From NCBI GenBank assembly GCA_030603375.1, contig JAUVXY010000019.1, forward strand, positions 1 to 15,650: DNA of 15,650 bases, in the 5' to 3' direction. Under the pieces are notes generated by a model. It made no database searches and was not told the origin of the DNA. It worked only from the letters and a program-made list of their open reading frames with translations. Position 1 is the stretch's first letter, and the number at the start of each line of letters is the position of its first letter. The translations under genes were made by a program, and so were the position numbers. This document shows positions 15,206 to 15,650 of this stretch, in pieces. This DNA is from Actinomycetes bacterium (lineage in GTDB: Bacteria > Actinomycetota > Humimicrobiia > Humimicrobiales > Humimicrobiaceae).

Positions 15206-15395
15206 CTACATACAGGATAAAGGTATGAAGTACTTGGTAATATAAATTCTATAAAACTTACACAACTTTAAGAAAGCATGGCTAAAACTTTAATAAATAA
15301 TAAAATAAGACCCCGTAAAATTTTTATGGGATCTTATTTTAAACTTAATTTGAGCCTTCGGTAGATGCTCTCAGGTAAAATATTTATCTTTCACC
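15206..15395. other. Non-coding stretch upstream of ispE remnant
   Basis: Together with the ispE remnant, this makes a 319-base gap without an intact gene (15077-15395). It holds short, broken minus-strand reading frames before 15208 that I cannot assign, one good terminator, and about 55 bases of spacer. No RNA gene is seen. Confidence 0.5.
15302..15340. terminator. Intrinsic terminator of the small membrane-protein gene
   Basis: AAAATAAGACCCC pairs with GGGATCTTATTTT (12 of 13 pairs, one C-A mismatch) around a 13-base loop. On the minus strand the stem ends in a T-run. It lies 55 bases after the stop of the small membrane protein. The symmetric A/T flanks mean it could act in both directions. 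Confidence 0.75.
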
Positions 15396-15563
15396 TTAAG
15401 CAGCTTTTCTTTTTTCCATGATACCAAGAACAACAATTACAAGACTAAGTACTAATACTATTATTGCAAATAATAGTGCTGATATATTTACAGCTGGAAT
15501 TAAGACAAGAATACCCAGTATAGCCAGTATTATTCCAATAATAATGGATATGTTTTTACTCAT
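15396..15563 (-). CDS. Small two-helix membrane protein, unknown function
   Basis: A 55-residue hydrophobic protein with two likely membrane helices (about 5-23 and 28-48), a short SKN N-terminus and a basic MEKRKAA tail. By the positive-inside rule the C-terminus is probably cytoplasmic. I chose the ATG at 15563 because a G-rich Shine-Dalgarno (GGGGGTG) lies just upstream; a TTG at 15578 would add GGCR-type residues translated from the ribosome-binding site itself. I recognise no named family. It has its own terminator downstream. Transfer or phage origin is not evident. Confidence 0.7.
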   Translation of the reverse strand: MSKNISIIIGIILAILGILVLIPAVNISALLFAIIVLVLSLVIVVLGIMEKRKAA

Positions 15564-15650
15564 TCTGCACCCCCCCAAAAAAATTTTTAAAAAATATTAA
15601 TACAATCTTAATGTATGTATTTATAAAAGTCAATAATTCGAATTGCTTTA

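Noticed and set aside
15350..15382. Resemblance to a glycine riboswitch: CTCTCAGGTAAAA on the plus strand with CCTTCGG nearby.
   Set aside because: The second element is in the wrong orientation (CCTTCGG rather than CCGAAGG on the same strand), the GGAC/AGAG pairing parts are missing, and no glycine gene follows on the plus strand.

Overview
The window reads as chromosomal core DNA from an AT-rich bacterium. Nearly all genes lie on the minus strand in one long head-to-tail array. The order, in the direction of transcription, is fakA - rsmD - coaD - coiled-coil protein - rpmF - ADP-forming acyl-CoA synthetase - BioD/DRTGG protein - plsX - acpP - rnc - smc - ftsY - ffh. The coiled-coil protein upstream of rpmF/rnc matches the Rv2927c-like family, which sits at this place in Actinobacteria and some Firmicutes or Chloroflexi. 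My best guess is an uncultured, AT-rich lineage near the Actinobacteriota, or a clostridia-like lineage; this is inference. Standard termination is seen throughout (TAA, TGA and TAG all end intact genes), so I see no sign of an altered genetic code.

Positions 1-5816 (minus strand) hold the SRP pair ffh (cut by the window edge) and ftsY, a strikingly short SMC ATPase with no visible hinge, RNase III, acyl carrier protein and PlsX. Positions 5846-9092 hold an acyl-phosphate/CoA energy pair: a phosphotransacetylase-N-terminal-like P-loop/DRTGG protein and a fused ADP-forming acetyl/acyl-CoA synthetase. Both are inserted between rpmF and plsX. rpmF (TTG start, strong Shine-Dalgarno) has its own likely promoter in the 128-base gap after the coiled-coil gene.

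Positions 9510-12837 hold the Rv2927c-like coiled-coil protein, coaD, rsmD (apparently started at ATT) and a fatty-acid-kinase-type fakA split by one in-frame TAG. No recG and no DUF177 gene are present where related clusters usually have them. Positions 12915-13772 hold a membrane-anchored SGNH hydrolase with an in-frame TGA that removes its catalytic Asp/His.

Positions 13773-15650 are looser: a divergent rpmB on the plus strand with its own promoter, a bidirectional terminator, a TetR regulator, a degraded C-terminal piece of ispE, a good intrinsic terminator, and a 55-residue two-helix membrane protein. Three damaged or interrupted genes within about 4 kb suggest either local gene decay or uncorrected sequence errors.

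Functionally, FakA, PlsX and AcpP belong to acyl-phosphate-based membrane lipid synthesis. The synthetase pair links acyl-CoA to ATP, CoaD makes the CoA precursor, and the rest serve ribosome assembly, RNA processing, chromosome structure and protein targeting.
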